A stretch of DNA of 64,000 nucleotides from Isoetes taiwanensis (GCA_021234155.1 JAJEKV010000011.1:2673294-2737293), one strand, 5' to 3'. Positions 25,538-39,290 are shown, counted from the stretch's first letter. Numbers and translations: made by a program. The notes: generated from the letters alone by a model not told the origin.

Positions 25538-27590
25538 ACAAAAATATTCAAACATTTATCTAACCATTGAGCAAACTGTTCACAAGGTATTGACTAAATC
25601 ACTTTAGCTTATTTGACTTTAAATCCTCGACAACCCAAGCACGATCCGATCAATCTAAAACCCTGCAATCATCACGGATCAATACTTAACACAATAATAC
25701 ATCTTAGTTTTATCATTTCGGATCCGGCCGATCAGCCGGACCGACCTCCATTGCCGAGATATCTCAGCTATTTTTGTTTTTTTTTTTTTTTTTTTTTTTT
25801 TTTTTGTAGTCAAGATATTTATATTTTATTAAAAATTTAAAACAGGATACATGACCTTATTAAAGGCTCCACAATAGGCCAGATACGCACAATTTAAACA
25901 ATGGTCACCAAATAGGGAGAAGGATCACCCACATTCCTAAAAAACAGAGTCTAAAAGCCTGATATAAACCTTCCAACCTGAACAAAGATTGAACCAATGT
26001 GTGAACTGCAGCTGCAACCATTTGAAGCTCACCGCCATAAGATGCAAGCAATTGAGGGGCAGATGAGGCAATTATCCTTTCGCGCATTAACTTGGTCTGG
26101 AATCCATCCTGCAGCATTGTACTAGAGAAGATCATATCCCTGTTCCAATCATGTACTAAAGGACTCAATGCTCCATCTTCAAATACTGTAGAAGATCATG
26201 CTGGCCTTCCCATAAGGGGTGGCCCAATTGCTCACCGAATGCCCCTACTACTACTAGCATAGGCCGCAGCTGAAAATGCTCAACTTCCTTAAAGGTGCAC
26301 AAGTCAAGTTCCCTAGGACCCTTGAAGCACAACTAGATAAGTTAGCAGCAGTAAAGAAGCATTGGTCTCCCCCCCAATGTTCCTTAATTTGATCCATTTC
26401 ATATTATTCACGGATGGTACAGTACTATAGTAGTCCATAGAACCTGATTTCCCCTTGCTGGGAAAGGGGGAGGATGACATCAACAGCTGTAAGGTGTGCA
26501 GAACAGAGTGTTATGGAAGAATAAGAATAGAATAGAATAGAATTGTTTTTATCGTCCACGGAGACCAAAGGTGCTGCAGCCATCCATTAGACCACGAAGA
26601 TGAACACCGCCCACTAGATCTGCAGCTCCAGAGGCCCTGTCAATCTTGCAGCCCACGGAAGTTCTAGGCCACACTATTAGTCCTCCCTTTACATCCTGGA
26701 TGGAGGGACATAGCACTGGAGATGTCCTATGACTTTGTAGACATTGTCAAGCAAGCAACACAGAAGTTTTGAATCTTTATCATACCCTAAATATATAAAC
26801 TGAACATCGGCCAGAACATGGCCTGAATCTGCAGGGAGTGCTGTCCCAAAACCGAGGGGAATGCGGCCTTCAAGATGCAGTGAGTGCATCCACAGAGTAG
26901 CCATTCTGACCATTCTCATCTTAACAAAGATCACAAAACTGAAAAATCAAGCTCAATCAGCCTACACGAGCCCTAGCCATAGCCACAGTGACTGGCTACT
27001 AGCTAAACTTAAGCCTATCACCTCAAAAACACATGGCAAGAACATCAGGCATTCTGTTTACTGGTCGGGTTTGCTACATTAGAAAGAAGCTTTGAGAGCA
27101 GCGGCCATGCTTCAAAGGGACATCCCGTTGCAACAAAAACCACCGAGGACAAGAACCAAAATACCTTCTGCTTGCAGCCATGGTTTTGGGGAGATCGGCA
27201 GCAACATTTTGCTGCTCTTTCAGCAGCATCGAGACCGTGTTTAGGAACCCTATCCAACAGGCGGCCGCCGCGGTCGCCCTACAGAAGAACCCTAAGGCAC
27301 ATCAAACGATATCTCAGCTAATTTCCCTTCTCGTTTCATCATACTTAATATAGTCAATCAATTCAAATATTAACCTTTAACCATTGCTTTATCTCCATAT
27401 TGACCTCAACTTTTAGGTTAATATTTAAATAACCTTTGCTTCAACCTTAAGATCGAACAACCTAGGCCATTAACATTGACCTAAGCTATTTGCATTTTAA
27501 TCTCCCCTTGATCTTATTGAACCAAACATGGATCAAGTCTTCTTCATCCTATATGAGTCCAATACATGCACAAGCAGATTGTCAAGTCCA
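25538..27590. repeat. Direct repeat A (~500 bp, interrupted by a retroposed insert)
   Basis: Outside the insert (25771-27307), the sequence matches 27873-28382 closely, from TACAAAAATATTCAAACATT through GGATCCGGCCGATCAGCCGG to GATTGTCAAGTCCAAC. The pair flanks a copia reverse-transcriptase fragment. They may be remnants of LTRs of a minus-strand element, because the minus strand starts TGTTGGACTTG, or simply a segmental duplication. No primer-binding site was found. Confidence 0.75.
25771..27307 (-). mobile_element. Poly(A)-tailed retroposed sequence with 13-bp target duplication
   Basis: GATATCTCAGCTA occurs on both sides (25758-25770 and 27308-27320) but only once in the uninterrupted paralogous repeat (28099-28111). 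The 1537-bp insert is therefore precisely defined. It begins on the plus strand with about 30 T, which is a poly(A) tail on the minus strand. AATAAA lies about 20 bases upstream of it (25825-25830 on plus). No reverse transcriptase or introns were recognised, so it looks like a processed transcript mobilised by LINE machinery. Minus-strand frames (26689-26934, 25905-26168) look partly coding (e.g. LDNVYKVIGHLQCYVPPSRM) but the parent gene is not recognised. Confidence 0.85.
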
Positions 27591-27594
27591 ACTT

Positions 27595-27873
27595 ACAAGA
27601 ATTATACATAATGCGATAAAACATTGTACCTTTTAAATATTTGAGGATTCTCTTTGCAGCAACCCAATGAGCACGTCCAGGGTTGTGATTGTATATGCTA
27701 AGGAAGTTTACTGCAAAAGCAACATCTGGCCTTGTACAGTTAGCTACATATGACAAACATCCAATGAGAGATCTATGTGGTACTTGTTCCATTTGTCTTT
27801 GCTCTTCTTGAGTTTGTGGACCTGACAACAATGACAGTTTATGACCTAGTACTATAGATGTGTTTGCTATATT
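27595..27873 (-). pseudogene. Copia-type reverse transcriptase/RNase H fragment
   Basis: The minus-strand frame reads GHKLSLLSGPQTQEEQRQME, then VPHRSLIGCLSYVANCTRPD, then VAFAVNFLSIYNHNPGRAHW and AAKRILKYLKGTM. This is the hallmark C-terminal end of Ty1/copia reverse transcriptase running towards RNase H. Only about 90 codons remain and both ends are cut off by the flanking direct repeats. It is a non-functional relic. Confidence 0.9.
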
Positions 27874-28394
27874 ATACAAAAATATTCAAACATTTATCTA
27901 ACCATTGAGCAAGTTACTATTCACAAGGTATTGACTAAATCACTGTAGCTTATTTGACTTTAAATCCCTGACAGCCCAAGCACGATCCGATCAATATAAA
28001 ACCCTGCAATCATCCCGGATCAACACTTAACACAATAATACATCTTAGTTTTATCATTTCGGATCCGGCCGATCAGCCGGACCGACCTCCATTGCCGAGA
28101 TATCTCAGCTAATTTTCCTTCTCGTTTCATCATACTTAATATAGTCAATCAATTCAAATATTAACCTTTAACCATTGCTTTATCTCTATATTGACCTCAA
28201 CCTTTAGGTTAATATTTAAATAACCTTTGCTTCAACCTTAAGATCGAACAACCTAGGCCATTAACATTGATCTAAGCTATTTGCATTTTAATCTCCTCTT
28301 GATCTCATTGAACCAGACATGGATCAAGTCTTCTTCATCCTGTATGAGTCCAATACATGCACAAACAGATTGTCAAGTCCAACATACAAAATAT
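27873..28394. repeat. Direct repeat B (uninterrupted copy)
   Basis: This is the partner of repeat A, without the retroposed insert. Its right end is cut by the CACTA-type element at 28395. About 15 bases of similarity to copy A seem to resume right after that element at 40629, as expected for a clean insertion. Confidence 0.75.
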
Positions 28395-28419
28395 CACAAC
28401 AAGAGAATGGGCTTTTAGC

Positions 28420-28640
28420 GACGTGGGCCGGCGACGTCCCTGCGACGCGACGTCGCAAAGACGTGACCTGGTCACGTCAATTGTGACATCACGTCGCAGA
28501 GACGTCGCATGCGACGTCCAACACGACGCGTTGATCGCCCCACACGCCGACACGCGACGGCGTCTTAATTACCGCCGCATCGCGCGGCGTCACTTTTTGC
28601 GACGTGACGCCGCCAGCGACGCGACGCCGCTAGCGTGACA
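28420..28640. repeat. Left subterminal repeat region of the CACTA element
   Basis: Many copies of GACGTCGC, GCGACGTC and GCGACGC in both orientations occur here, including the palindrome GACGTCGCATGCGACGTC near 28501. It is very CpG-rich compared with the flanks. Confidence 0.85.
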
Positions 28641-28671
28641 TCCGCCGGACGTCTAGTGTACTTTGTTCCGT

Positions 28672-29167
28672 TTGGAGAACAAGGGTGGTCTTCGGCCACG
28701 AAAGTTGGTCCCTGTGGTAATGTCGATATTCTAAGTCCATTGGAAGAGCCAAATCATGGTTTTGGAGAGGGAAATTGCTCGTCCATCGCCGTGGCCTTCG
28801 TGAAGAGAACTTTTGTGGCAAAGATGTGAGCTCGAAGACTTCGGAGCTATTTCATCGTGCACCAACACCGCATATCCTAGTGAAACGTTTTTTTCATGTT
28901 CGCGACCGCAAGACGTTGTAACCGCTTGTCAAAATTCCACCTTTTTCGATGCGAGAATTTTTTAGTTATGCGTTCTTTTGCATTCTCGCTTCATAAATTC
29001 GTAATTAATGCATGGTATGGAATTAAATTCTGATTTTTTGTCACCTGGCTTCCTAGGTCATCCCCAAAGATACGGGCAAATTTTTAGAATTTCGAATAAA
29101 GTTCTGATCAAATAGGTAGCATTGGAAGCGGTCTAGGCAAATTTGTTGTTGGGCAGAAGCAAGACAT
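28672..29167. repeat. Diverged edge copies of the 1.1-kb satellite
   Basis: 28672-28830 matches the GGTGGTCTTCGGCCACGAAA..GGTCC..AATGTCGA part of the unit with many substitutions. The AT-rich junction block TCATAAATTCGTAATTAATGCAT appears at 28991 and again at 29168, only 177 bases apart, so this is a truncated unit. Edge copies more divergent than central ones are typical of satellite arrays. Confidence 0.75.
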
Positions 29168-32100
29168 TCATAAATTCGTAATTAATGCATAGTAAGAAAT
29201 TAAATTCTGATTTTTGTCGCAAGCTTCCTAAGTCATCGCCAACGTCTGGGCGGTTTTCAAAATTTCCGGACAAGGTTTAGATCAAAGTGTTTGCATTAGT
29301 ACGGCCCAGTGACTGTTGTTGGGCGGTACCGAGCTGGCACACTTGCCCAAGTCAAACAAGGCCAGGACCTTGCAAGACCGCCTCATTAGAGGGGAGAGTC
29401 CGAACCCCAAGAGGCGAGCCCAAAAAGTTTCCCCGAGGTGACCTTTCTCGGGCGCTCCCAGGGGGCCGTGACGCTAAAGACCACACTCCGGATCTCGGTT
29501 CCCCTATCCGACCGTTGAATCCTTCGTTCAAGGGCCCTGGCTCGATAAGGTCCAAAAATCCAACATCCGTCGGGAGAACTTATCAAACCGCTGGCGTCTG
29601 CGTCAATGAATCGTGTAGAAACCAAAGTGTTTTGTCGTTCGGACATTGCGGAGGCTCGGAATGGCGATTCGACTTTGCCACATCGTCCGGAGGCCGAAAT
29701 TACCCTAGAGACCAAGTTGCGCCGGGGTTTTGCAAAAAGAAAGAAACACTTACGCCCTACGTTGCGGTAAAGATTCGACATCCACCTCCTAGGCCAATTG
29801 ACTACGAGTGTGTAGGATAGTTTGACGCTTCCTCGAGAAGGGGTGGTCTTCGCCCGCGAAACATGGTCCCGAGGGCAATGTCGACGCCCGAGTCCATTGG
29901 GCGAGCCGAATCACGATTAGGAGAGGGAAGTTGCCCGTCCGCCGCCAGGCCCCGGGAGAGGACTTTTGGGGCAAGCCGCCCGGATGGTTTTAGGGTCCGT
30001 GCTTTCGGCGTCAACACCCCCTACGTCAAGACCTACAAAAGGTCCTAGTCGACTCGACAAGGATAGAGCCTCTCGAAACGTAAACCCTATGAGTTGCCGG
30101 TTCTAGCGGGGTTTTGCGTTTTTGGGTGCCGAAGTTTTGGTCTTTTGCACTTGGGACTTGGCCGATAAGATGCAGATTGAGAACGAAACAAGGGAACCGG
30201 CGGAATGGAGTTTGGATCTGTACTCCTCCCTTTGTGGCGGTTAGAAGTAAAGGGCGGCTTTTGCGGTAGCAAGACATTCATAAATTCGTAATTAATGCAT
30301 AGTAACGGAATTAAATTCTGATTTTTGTCGCCAGGCTTCCTAAGTCATCGCCAACATATGAGGCCAGTTTTCAAAATTTCCGGACAAGGTTTAGATCAAA
30401 GTGTTTGCATTAGAACGGTGCAGGCAGCTGTTGTTGGGCAGCCGGCGGCACACTTGCCCAAGTCAAACAAGGCGGGGACCTTGCAAGGCCGTCTCATTAG
30501 AGGAGAGAGTCCGAACCCCAAGAGGCGAGCCCAAAAAATTTCCCCGAGGTAGCCTTTCTGGCGGCGCTCCGGGGGGCCAGACGCTAAAGACCACACTCCG
30601 GGATCTCGGTTCCCCCTATCCGGCCGTTGAATCTTCGTTCAAGGGCCTTGGCTCGATAAGGTCCAAAAAATCCAACATCCGTCCGGGAGAACTTATCAAA
30701 CCGCTGGCGTTCTGCGGTCGGCCTAAGGTGTAGAAAGCAAAGTGTTTTGTCGTTAGGACATTGCGGAGGCTCAGGAATGGCGATTCGACTTCGCCACATC
30801 GTCAGGGAGACGAAATTACCCTAGAGACCAAGTTGCACGGTCGGTTTTGCAAAAGAAAGAAACACTTACGCCCTCACGTTAAAGATTCGACGACCACCTC
30901 CTAGGCCAATTGACTACGAGTGTGTTGGACATGAGATAGTTTGACGCTTCCTCGAGAAGGGGTGGTCTTCTGGCCACGAAACTTGGTCTCCAGGGTAATG
31001 TCGACGTTCCGAGTCCATTGGCAGAGCCGAATCATGATTCCGGAGAGGGGAAGTTGCCCGTCCGTTGCCAGGGCCTTCGGGAGAGGACTTTTGGGGCAAG
31101 CTGCTTCCGGGTGGTTTTTAGGGTTCGTGCTCTGGTGTCAACACCCCCCCTCTACGTCAAGACACGCGGCGCAAAGGTCCTAGTCGAATCTGACAAGGAT
31201 AGAGCCTGCAAACGTAAACCCTATGAGTTGCCGGTTCTAGCGGGGTTTTGCGTTTTGGGTGCCGAAGTTTTAGTCTTTTGCTCTTGGGACTTGGCCGATA
31301 AGATGCGCGATTGAGAAGCGAAGCAAGGGAACCGGCGGAATGGAGTTTGGATCTGTACTCCTCCCGTTGTGGCGGTTAGAAGTAAAGGGCGGCTTTTGCA
31401 AGAGCGGAGACATTCATAAATTTGTAATTAATGCATAGTACGGAATTAAATTCTGATTTTTTTGTCGGACAAGCTTCCTAAGTCATCGCCAACGACAGGC
31501 CAGTTTTCAAAATTTCGGACAAGGTTTAGATCAAAGTGTTTGCATTAGTACGGTCCAGGTGACTGTTGTTGGGCAGTAGAGCTGGCACACTTGCCCAAGT
31601 CAAACAAGGCCAGGACCTTGCAAGGCCGCCTCATTAGAGGGGAGAGTCCGAACCCCAAGAGGCGAGCCCCAAAAAGTTTCCCGAGGCAGCCTTTCTGGCA
31701 AAGACTCCCGGGGGCCAGACGCTAAAGACCACACTCCGGATCTCGGTTCCCCTATCCATTTGTTGAATCCTTCGTTCAAGGGCCCGGCTCGATAAGGTCC
31801 AAAAAAATCCAACATCCGTCCGGGAGAACTTATCAAACCGCGAAGCGTCCTGCGGTCGACCGTGTAGAAACCAAAGTGTTTTGTCGTTCGGACATTTGCG
31901 GAGGCTTCCGGGAATGGCGATTCGACCGCCACATCGTCGGGAGGCGAAATTACCGTAGAGACCAAGTTGCGGTCGGTTTTGCAAAAGAAAGAAACACTTA
32001 CGCCCTCACGTTCTGCAAAAGATTCGACGACCACCTCCTAGGCCAATTGACTACGAAAGTGCGTTGGACATGAGATAGTTTGATGCTTACTCGAGAAGGG

Positions 32101-35100
32101 GTGGTCTTACGCCCCTTAAACTTGGTCCCGAGGGCAATGTCGACGTTCCGGGTCCATTGGGTGAGACGAAATCCCGAGAGGGGAAGTTGCCCGTCCGTCG
32201 CCGGGGCAGCCGGGGAGAGGACTTTTGGGGCAAGTCGCTTCCGGATGGTTTTAGGGTCCGTGCTCGGCATCAACACCCCCCTACGCCAAGACACGGACGC
32301 AAAGGTCCTAGTCAACCGACAAGGATAGAGCCTCCAAACGTAAACCCTATGAGTTGCGAGGTTCTAGCGTGGTTTTTGCGTTTTGGGTGCCGAAGTTTTA
32401 GTCTTTTGCTCTTGGGACTTGGCCGATAAGATGCGATTGAGAACGCGAAGCAAGGGAACCCGGCCGGAATGGAGTTTGGATCTGTACTCCTCCCGTTGTG
32501 GCGGTTAGAAGTAAAGGGCAGCTTTTGCGGTAGCAAGACATTCATAAATTTGTAATTAATGCATAGTACGGAATTAAATTCTGATTTTTTTGTCTAAGTC
32601 ATCGCCAACATACATGGGCGGTTTTTCAAAATTTCCGGACAAGGTTTAGATCAAAGTGTTTGCATTAGAATGCGGTCCAGGGCGACTGTTGTTGGGCAGC
32701 CGAAGCCGCACACTTGCCCAAGTCAAACAAGGCCGGGACCTTGCAAGGCCGTCTCATTAGAGGAGAGAGTCAGAACCCCAAGAGGCGAGCCCCAAAAATT
32801 CCCGAGGTAGCCTTTCTGGCGGCGCTCCCGATAAGATGCGCTAAAGACCACACTCCGGATCTCGGTTCCCCTATCCGGCCCCGTTGAATCCTTCGTTCAA
32901 GGGCCCTTGCTCGATAAGGTCCAAAAATCCAACATCCGGTCAGGAGAACTTATCAAACCGCTGAAGCGTCCCCGATCGGCCACGTGTAGAAACCAAAGTG
33001 TTTTGTCGTTCGGACATTGCGGAGGCTCGGAATGGCGATTCGACTTCGCCACATCGTCGGGAGGCCGAAATTATAGAGACCAAGTTGCACGGTCAGTTTT
33101 GCAAAAGAAAGAAACACTTACGCCCCCACGCTGTAAAGATTCGGCTGCCCACCTCCTAGGCCAATTGACTACGAGTGTGTTGGACATGAGATAGTTTGAC
33201 GCTTCCTCGAGAAGGGGTGGTCTTCCGCCCCGCGAAACTTGGTCCCCGGGGCAATGTCGACATTCGAGTCCATTGGCAGAGCGAATCACGATTTTAGGAG
33301 AGGGGAAGTTGCCCGTCCGTCGCCCGTGGCCGCCGGAGAGGACTTTTGGGGCAAGCCGCTTCGGATGGTTTTTAGGGTCCGTGCTCGCGTCAACACCCCC
33401 CTACGCCAAGACACTACAAGAAGGTCCTAGTCAAATCGACAAGGATAGAGCCTCAAACGTAAACCCCTATGAGTTGCCGTGTTCTAGCGGGGTTTGGCGT
33501 TTTTGGGTGCCGATTTTTGGTCTTTTGCACTTGGGACTTGGCCGATAAGATGCAGTTGAGAACGCGAAGCAAGGGGAACTGACGGAATGGAGTTTGGATC
33601 GGTACTCCTCCCGTTGTAGCAATTAGAAGTAAAGGGCAGCTTTTGCGATAGCAAGACATTCATAAATTTGTAATTAATGCATGATGGAATTAAATTCTGA
33701 TTTTTTTGTCGTGAGCTTCCTAAAGTCGTTTGCATTAGTCAAAACGTCCCAGCAAACTGTTGTTGGGCAGCCGAGCTGGCACACTTGCCCAAGTCAAACA
33801 AGGCCAGGACCTTGCAAGGCCGCCTCATTAGAGGGGAGAGTCCGAACCCCAAGAGGCGAGCCCCAAAAAGTTTCGAGGCAGCCTTTCTCGGCGCCTCCCG
33901 GGGCCGTATGCTAAAGACCACACTCCGGATCTCGGTTCCCCTATCCGACCGTTTGAATCCTTCGTTCAAGGGCCCCGCTCGATAAGGTCCAAAAAATCCA
34001 ACATCCGTCCAGGAGAACTTATCAAACCGCAAGCGTCTGCGGTCGAACCGTGTAGAAACCAAAGTGTTTTGTCGTTCGGACATTGCGGAGGCTTCGAGGA
34101 ATGGCGATTCGACCGCCACATCGTCAGAGGCCGAAATTACCCTAGAGACCAAGTTGCACCGGTCAGTTTTGCAAAAGAAAGAAACACTTACGCCCTACGT
34201 TGCAAAAGATTCGACGCCCACCTCCTAGGCCAATTGACTACGAGTGTGTTGGACATGAGATAGTTTGACGCTTCTCGAGAAGGGTGGTCTTCGGCCACGA
34301 AATTTGGTCCCTGTGGCAATGTCGACGCTCGAGTCCATTGGCTGAGCCGAATCACGATTCGGAGAGGGAAGTTGCCCGCCCGTCGCCCGGGGCCGCCGGG
34401 GAGAGGACTTTTGGGGCAAGCCGCTGCTTCCGGATGGTTTTAGGGTCCGTGCTTTCGCGCCAACACCCCCCTCTACGTCAAGACGCCAAAAGGTCCTAGT
34501 CGAATCGACAAGGATAGAGCCTCAAACGTAAACCCTATGAGTTGCCGTGTTCTAGCGGGTGGTTTGCGTTTTGGGTGCCGAAGTTTTAGTCTTTTGCTCT
34601 TGGGACTTGGCCGATAAGATGCGATTGAGAACGCGAAGAAAGGGGAAGCGACGGAATGGAGTTTGGATCTGTACTCCTCCGTTGTGGCGGTTAGAAGTAA
34701 AGGGCGGCTTTTGCAATGTAGCAAGACATTCATAAATTTGTAATTAATGCATAGTGCGGAATTAAATTCTGATTTTTGTCAGAGGCTTCCTAAGTCATCG
34801 CCAACATACATGCGTTTTCAAAATTTCGGACAAGGTTTAGATCAAAGTGTTTGCATTAGAAGCGGTCCGGCTTTGTTGTTGGGCAGCCGGTGGCGCACTT
34901 GCCCAAGTCAAACAAGGCCGGGACCTTGCAAGGCCGTCTCATTAGAGGAGAGAGTCCGAACCCCAAGAGGCGAGCCCCAAAAATTTCCGAGGTAGCTTTT
35001 CCCGGCTCCCAGGGGGGGCCGTGACGCTAAAGACCACACTCGGGATCTCGGTTCCCCTATCCGGCCGATTTGAATCCTTCGTTCAAGGGCCCCGCTCGAT

Positions 35101-38100
35101 AAGGTCCAAAAATCCAACATCCGTCCGGGAGAACTTATCAAACCGCTGGCCCCGGTCGGCAAGGTGTAGAAACCAAAGTGTTTTGTCGTTGGACATTGCG
35201 GAGGCTCCAAGGGAATGGCGATTCGACTTAGCCACATCGTCAGGGAGGCTGAAATTACCCTAGAGACCAAGTTGCGGTCGGTTTGCAAAAGAAAGAAACA
35301 CTTCGCCCTACGTGCGGTGATGTCGGGAATGGCGGACCACCTCCCTAGGCCAATTGACTACGAGTGTGTTGGACATGAGATAGTTTGATTCTTCCTCGAG
35401 AAGGGGTGGTCTTACGGCCACGAAACTTGGTCCCCAGGGCAATGTCGGCGTTACGAGTCCATTGGCTGAGCCGAATCACGATTCCGAGAGGGAAGTTGCC
35501 GTCGTCGCCCGAGGGGGCCTTCGGGAGAGGACTTTGGGGCAAGCTGCTTCGGATGGTTTTAGGGTCCGTGCTCTGGCGTCAACACCCCTCTCACGTCAAG
35601 ACGCGGGCGCAAGGTCCTAGTCGAATCGACAAGGATAGAGCCTCCCAAAGCGTAAACCCTATGAGTTGCCGGTTCTAGCGGGGTTTTGCGTTTTGGGTGC
35701 CGTAGTTTTAGTCTTTGCTCTTGGGACTTGGCGATAAGATCTGATTGAGAACAGCGAAGAAAGGGGAACCGGCGGAATGGAGTTTGGATCCGTACTCCTC
35801 CCGTTGTGGTGATTAGAAGTAAAGGGCGGCTTTGCATTAGCAAGACATTCATAAATTTGTAATTAATGCATAGTGCGGAATTAAATTTGATTTTTGTCGC
35901 TGAGGCTTCCTAAGTCATCGCCAACATCTGGGCCGGTTTTCAAAATTTCGGACAAGGTTTAGATCAAAGTGTTTGCATTAGAACGGTCAGGGCTGACTGT
36001 TGCCGGCGGCACACTTGCCAAAGTCAAACAAGGCGAGGGACCTTGCAAGGCCGTCCTCATTAGAGGGAGAGTCCAGGAACCCCAAGAGGCGAGCCCCAAA
36101 ATTTCCGAGGTAGCCTTTCTGGCGTGCTCCCGGGGCCGAGACGCTAAAGACCACACTCCCGGATCTCGGTTCCCCTATCCGGCCGTTGAATCCTTAGTTC
36201 AAGGGCCTGGCTCGATAAGGTCCAAAAATCCAACATCCGTCCGAGAACTTATCAAACCATGGCGTCTGCGGTCGTGTAGAAACCAAAGTGTTTTGTCGTT
36301 AGGACATTGCGGAGGCTCTTGGGAATGGCGATTCGACTTCGCCACATCGTCAGGAGGCCGAAATTACCCTAGAGACCAAGTTGCGGTCGGTTTGCAAAAA
36401 AGAAACACTTAAGCCCTAAACGTTGATTCGATGACCACCTCCTAGGCCAATTGACTACGAGTGTGTTGGACATGAGATAGTTTGACGCTTCCTCGAGAAG
36501 GGGTGGTCTTCTGGCCACAAAACTTGGTCCCCAGGGCAATGTCGACGTTCCGAGTCCATTGGGCGAGCGAATCACGATTAGGAGAGGGAAGTTGCCGTCG
36601 TCGCCGGGGCCGGGGAGGAGAGGACTTTTGGGGCAAAGCTGCTTCCGGATGGTTTTAGGGTCCGTGCTCACGGCGTCAACACCCCCTCTACGTCAAGACA
36701 CGGCGCAAGGTCCTAGTCGAATCTGACAAGGATAGAGCCTCTGAAACGTAAACCCTATGAGTTGCCAGGTTCTAGCAGGGTTTGCGTTTTGGGTGCCGGG
36801 TTTTAGTCTTTTGCTCTTGGGACTTGGCCGATAAGATGCAGTTGAGAACGCGAAGCAAGGGGAACTGACGGAGTGGAGTTTGGATCTGTACTCCTCCCGT
36901 TGTGGCGGTTAGAAGTAAAGGGCGGACTTTGGCGTAGCAAGACATTCATAAATTTGTAATTAATGCATAGTGCGAATTAAATTCTGATTTTTTGTGTGAG
37001 GCTTCCTAAGTCATCGCCAACATACAGGCCAATTTTCAAAATTTCCGGACAAGGTTTAGATCAAAGTGTTTGCATTAGAGCGGTCAGGCGGCTTTGTTGT
37101 TGGGCAGCGGTAGCACACTTGCCCAAGTCAAACAAGGCCGGGACCTTGCAAGGCCGTCTCATTAGAGGGAGAGTCAGAACCCCAAGAGGCGAGCCCCAAA
37201 AATTTCGAGGTAGCCTTTCTGGCGGGGCTCCCGGGGGGCCGTGCGCTAAAGACCACACTCCGGATCTCGGGTTCCCTATCCGGCCGTTGAATCCTTCGTT
37301 CAAGGGCCCGGCTCGATAAGGTCAAAAAAATCCAACATCCGTCCGGAGAACTTATCAAACCGCTGAAGCGTTCTGCGGTCGACCTTGTAGAAACCAAAGT
37401 GTTTTGTCGTTCGGACATTGCGGAGGCTCGGAATGGCGATTCGACTTAGCCACATCGTCAGGAGGCCGAAATTACCCTAGAGACCAAGTTGCACGGTCGG
37501 TTTTGCAAAAGAAAGAAACACTTTCGCCCTACGTTGCGATTATTAAATGACCATCTCCTAGGCCAATTGACTACGAGTGTGTTGGACATGAGATAGTTTG
37601 ATTCTTCCTCGAGAGGGGTGGTCTTACGGCCCGCGAAACTTGGTCTCCGGGGTAATGTCGACGTTAGAGTCCATTGGCGAGCCGAATCATGATTTTGAGA
37701 GGTGAAGTTGCCGTCCGTCGCCCGGGGCCGCGGAGAGGACTTTTGGGGACCTATTTGCTTCAGGGTGGTTTTAGGGTTCGTGCTCGGTGTCAACACCCCC
37801 CTACGTCAAGATGCGGCGCAAGGTCCTAGTCGAATCGCAAGGATAGAGCCTCAAACGCGTAAACCCTATGAGTTGCCGGGTTATACTTGGGGTTTGCGTT
37901 TTGGGTGCCAGTTTTGTCTTTTGCACTTGGGACTTGGCCGATAAGATGTAGTTGAGAAGCGAAGCAAGAGGTGGCGGAATGGAGTTTGGATCTGTACTCC
38001 TCCGTTGTGGCGGTTAAGTAAAGAGGCGACTTTTGCGGTAGCAAGACATTCATAAATTCGTAATTAATGCATAGATGCGGAATTAAATTCTGATTTTTGT

Positions 38101-38475
38101 CGTGAGGCTTCTAAGTCATCGCCAACATCTGAGGCCAGTTTTCAAAATTTTAGGACAAGGTTTAGATCAAAGTGTTTGCATTAGAGCGGTCCGGGGCTCA
38201 CATTTGTTGGGTAGCCGAGTGGCACACTTGCCCAAGTCAAACAAGGCCGGGGACCTTGCAAGGCCGCCTCATTAGAGGAGAGTTCGAACCCAGGGGCGAG
38301 CCCCAAAAAGTTTCAAGGCGGACCTTTCTGGCGCTCCCCGGGGGGCCATACGCTAAAGACCACACTCACGGATCTCGGTTCCCCTATCCGACCATTGAAT
38401 CCTTCGTTCAAGGGCCCTCGTTCGATAAGGGTAAAAAAATCCAACATCCGTCAGGAGAACTTATCAAATCGCCAC
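29168..38475. repeat. Satellite-like tandem array, ~1.1-kb unit, 8 complete copies plus a partial ninth
   Basis: Using the AT-rich landmark TCATAAATT(C/T)GTAATTAAT, units start at 29168, 30278, 31414, 32542, 33660, 34730, 35849, 36946 and 38050, giving lengths of 1070-1136 bp. The last is cut after GGAGAACTTATCAAA at about 38470. Each unit has a ~55-bp AT-rich block and a CpG-rich remainder. The 33660 unit lacks about 100 bp after the AT block. Open frames up to 177 codons appear on both strands but are not conserved between units, so they are not called as genes. Units differ mainly by small indels. Confidence 0.95.
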
Positions 38476-38477
38476 CC

Positions 38478-38518
38478 GGGCTCAAACATGCCACCCCGGG
38501 CTCAAATATCCCGCTTAC
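38478..38518. repeat. 20-bp tandem duplication at array end
   Basis: GCCACCCGGGCTCAAACAT is followed directly by GCCACCCCGGGCTCAAATAT, immediately after the satellite breakpoint. Confidence 0.8.
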
Positions 38519-38689
38519 ATTCGTAAGTAGTAGCAATAGAAGATTGGTTAAATCCGGAATGTGATTTTGTCTGCATATATGGCTCGGGAATGTCCAAATT
38601 AGCATAAGGACAAACTTTCATGACCATCGGATGAAAAAAGGCACCAAAAAATTAAAAGTGTTAGGCGTCGCTATAACAAAATACGTCGG

Positions 38690-38792
38690 CGGACGCGTCG
38701 CATGCGACGTTAAACCGTATATCGATTTTTTGAAATCGTATATACGATTTCGAAATCGTATATACGATTTCAAAATTACGTCGCATGCGACG
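38690..38792. repeat. Nested palindromes: GCGTCGCATGCGAC arms around two 20-bp perfect palindromes
   Basis: GAAATCGTATATACGATTTC, a perfect 20-bp palindrome, occurs twice back to back (38732-38751, 38752-38771). The pair is flanked on the left by CGTCGCATGCGACGT (about 38696) and on the right by ACGTCGCATGCGACG (about 38777), themselves palindromic and shared with the element's subterminal repeats. Confidence 0.9.
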
Positions 38793-38969
38793 CCGTGTGC
38801 TTTTTACAGTCCCGCGGGCCGTCTTTTCCGGGACCATTTCTAGGCTTCCTTCTATCGACTATTTTGGGCCGATCTTAATCTCGACCTTGAGCGACTTGCA
38901 AGCACTCTTTTTAAGGTTAGTAGATCATGGTTTTTGGATTGAATGGTTTTATTGAATGATTTAGTGTAG

Positions 38970-39290
38970 ATTTCAATTTTTTTTTTCTATCTCTTTCCTT
39001 CTTTTTCTTCTTCTTGTTTCTTCATTCTTCTTCTTTTTCCTTCTTTCCTCATTTCTTTCTTCGATTCTTCCCTCATTTCACTCTTCCATTCTTCTATCTT
39101 CTTCCATTTCATTCTCTTATTTCTTCCATTCTTCTCTTTCTTCCCCTAATTTCTTTTTTCTCCTCTTTTCCTTTCTCTTCTTTCTCCCACCCTTCTCTTC
39201 TTCTTTGATTCATTCATTTTTTTTCTTTCTTGTTTTACTATTTCTTCATCTTTTTTTTTTTTTTTTTTGTTTCTTCTTCGATCTTTTTTT
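38970..39290. repeat. Pyrimidine-rich (TTC/CTT) tract
   Basis: About 300 bases are almost entirely C and T on the plus strand, built of TTCTTC, TTTCTTCC and T-runs. A low-complexity open frame in it is rejected as coding. Confidence 0.9.
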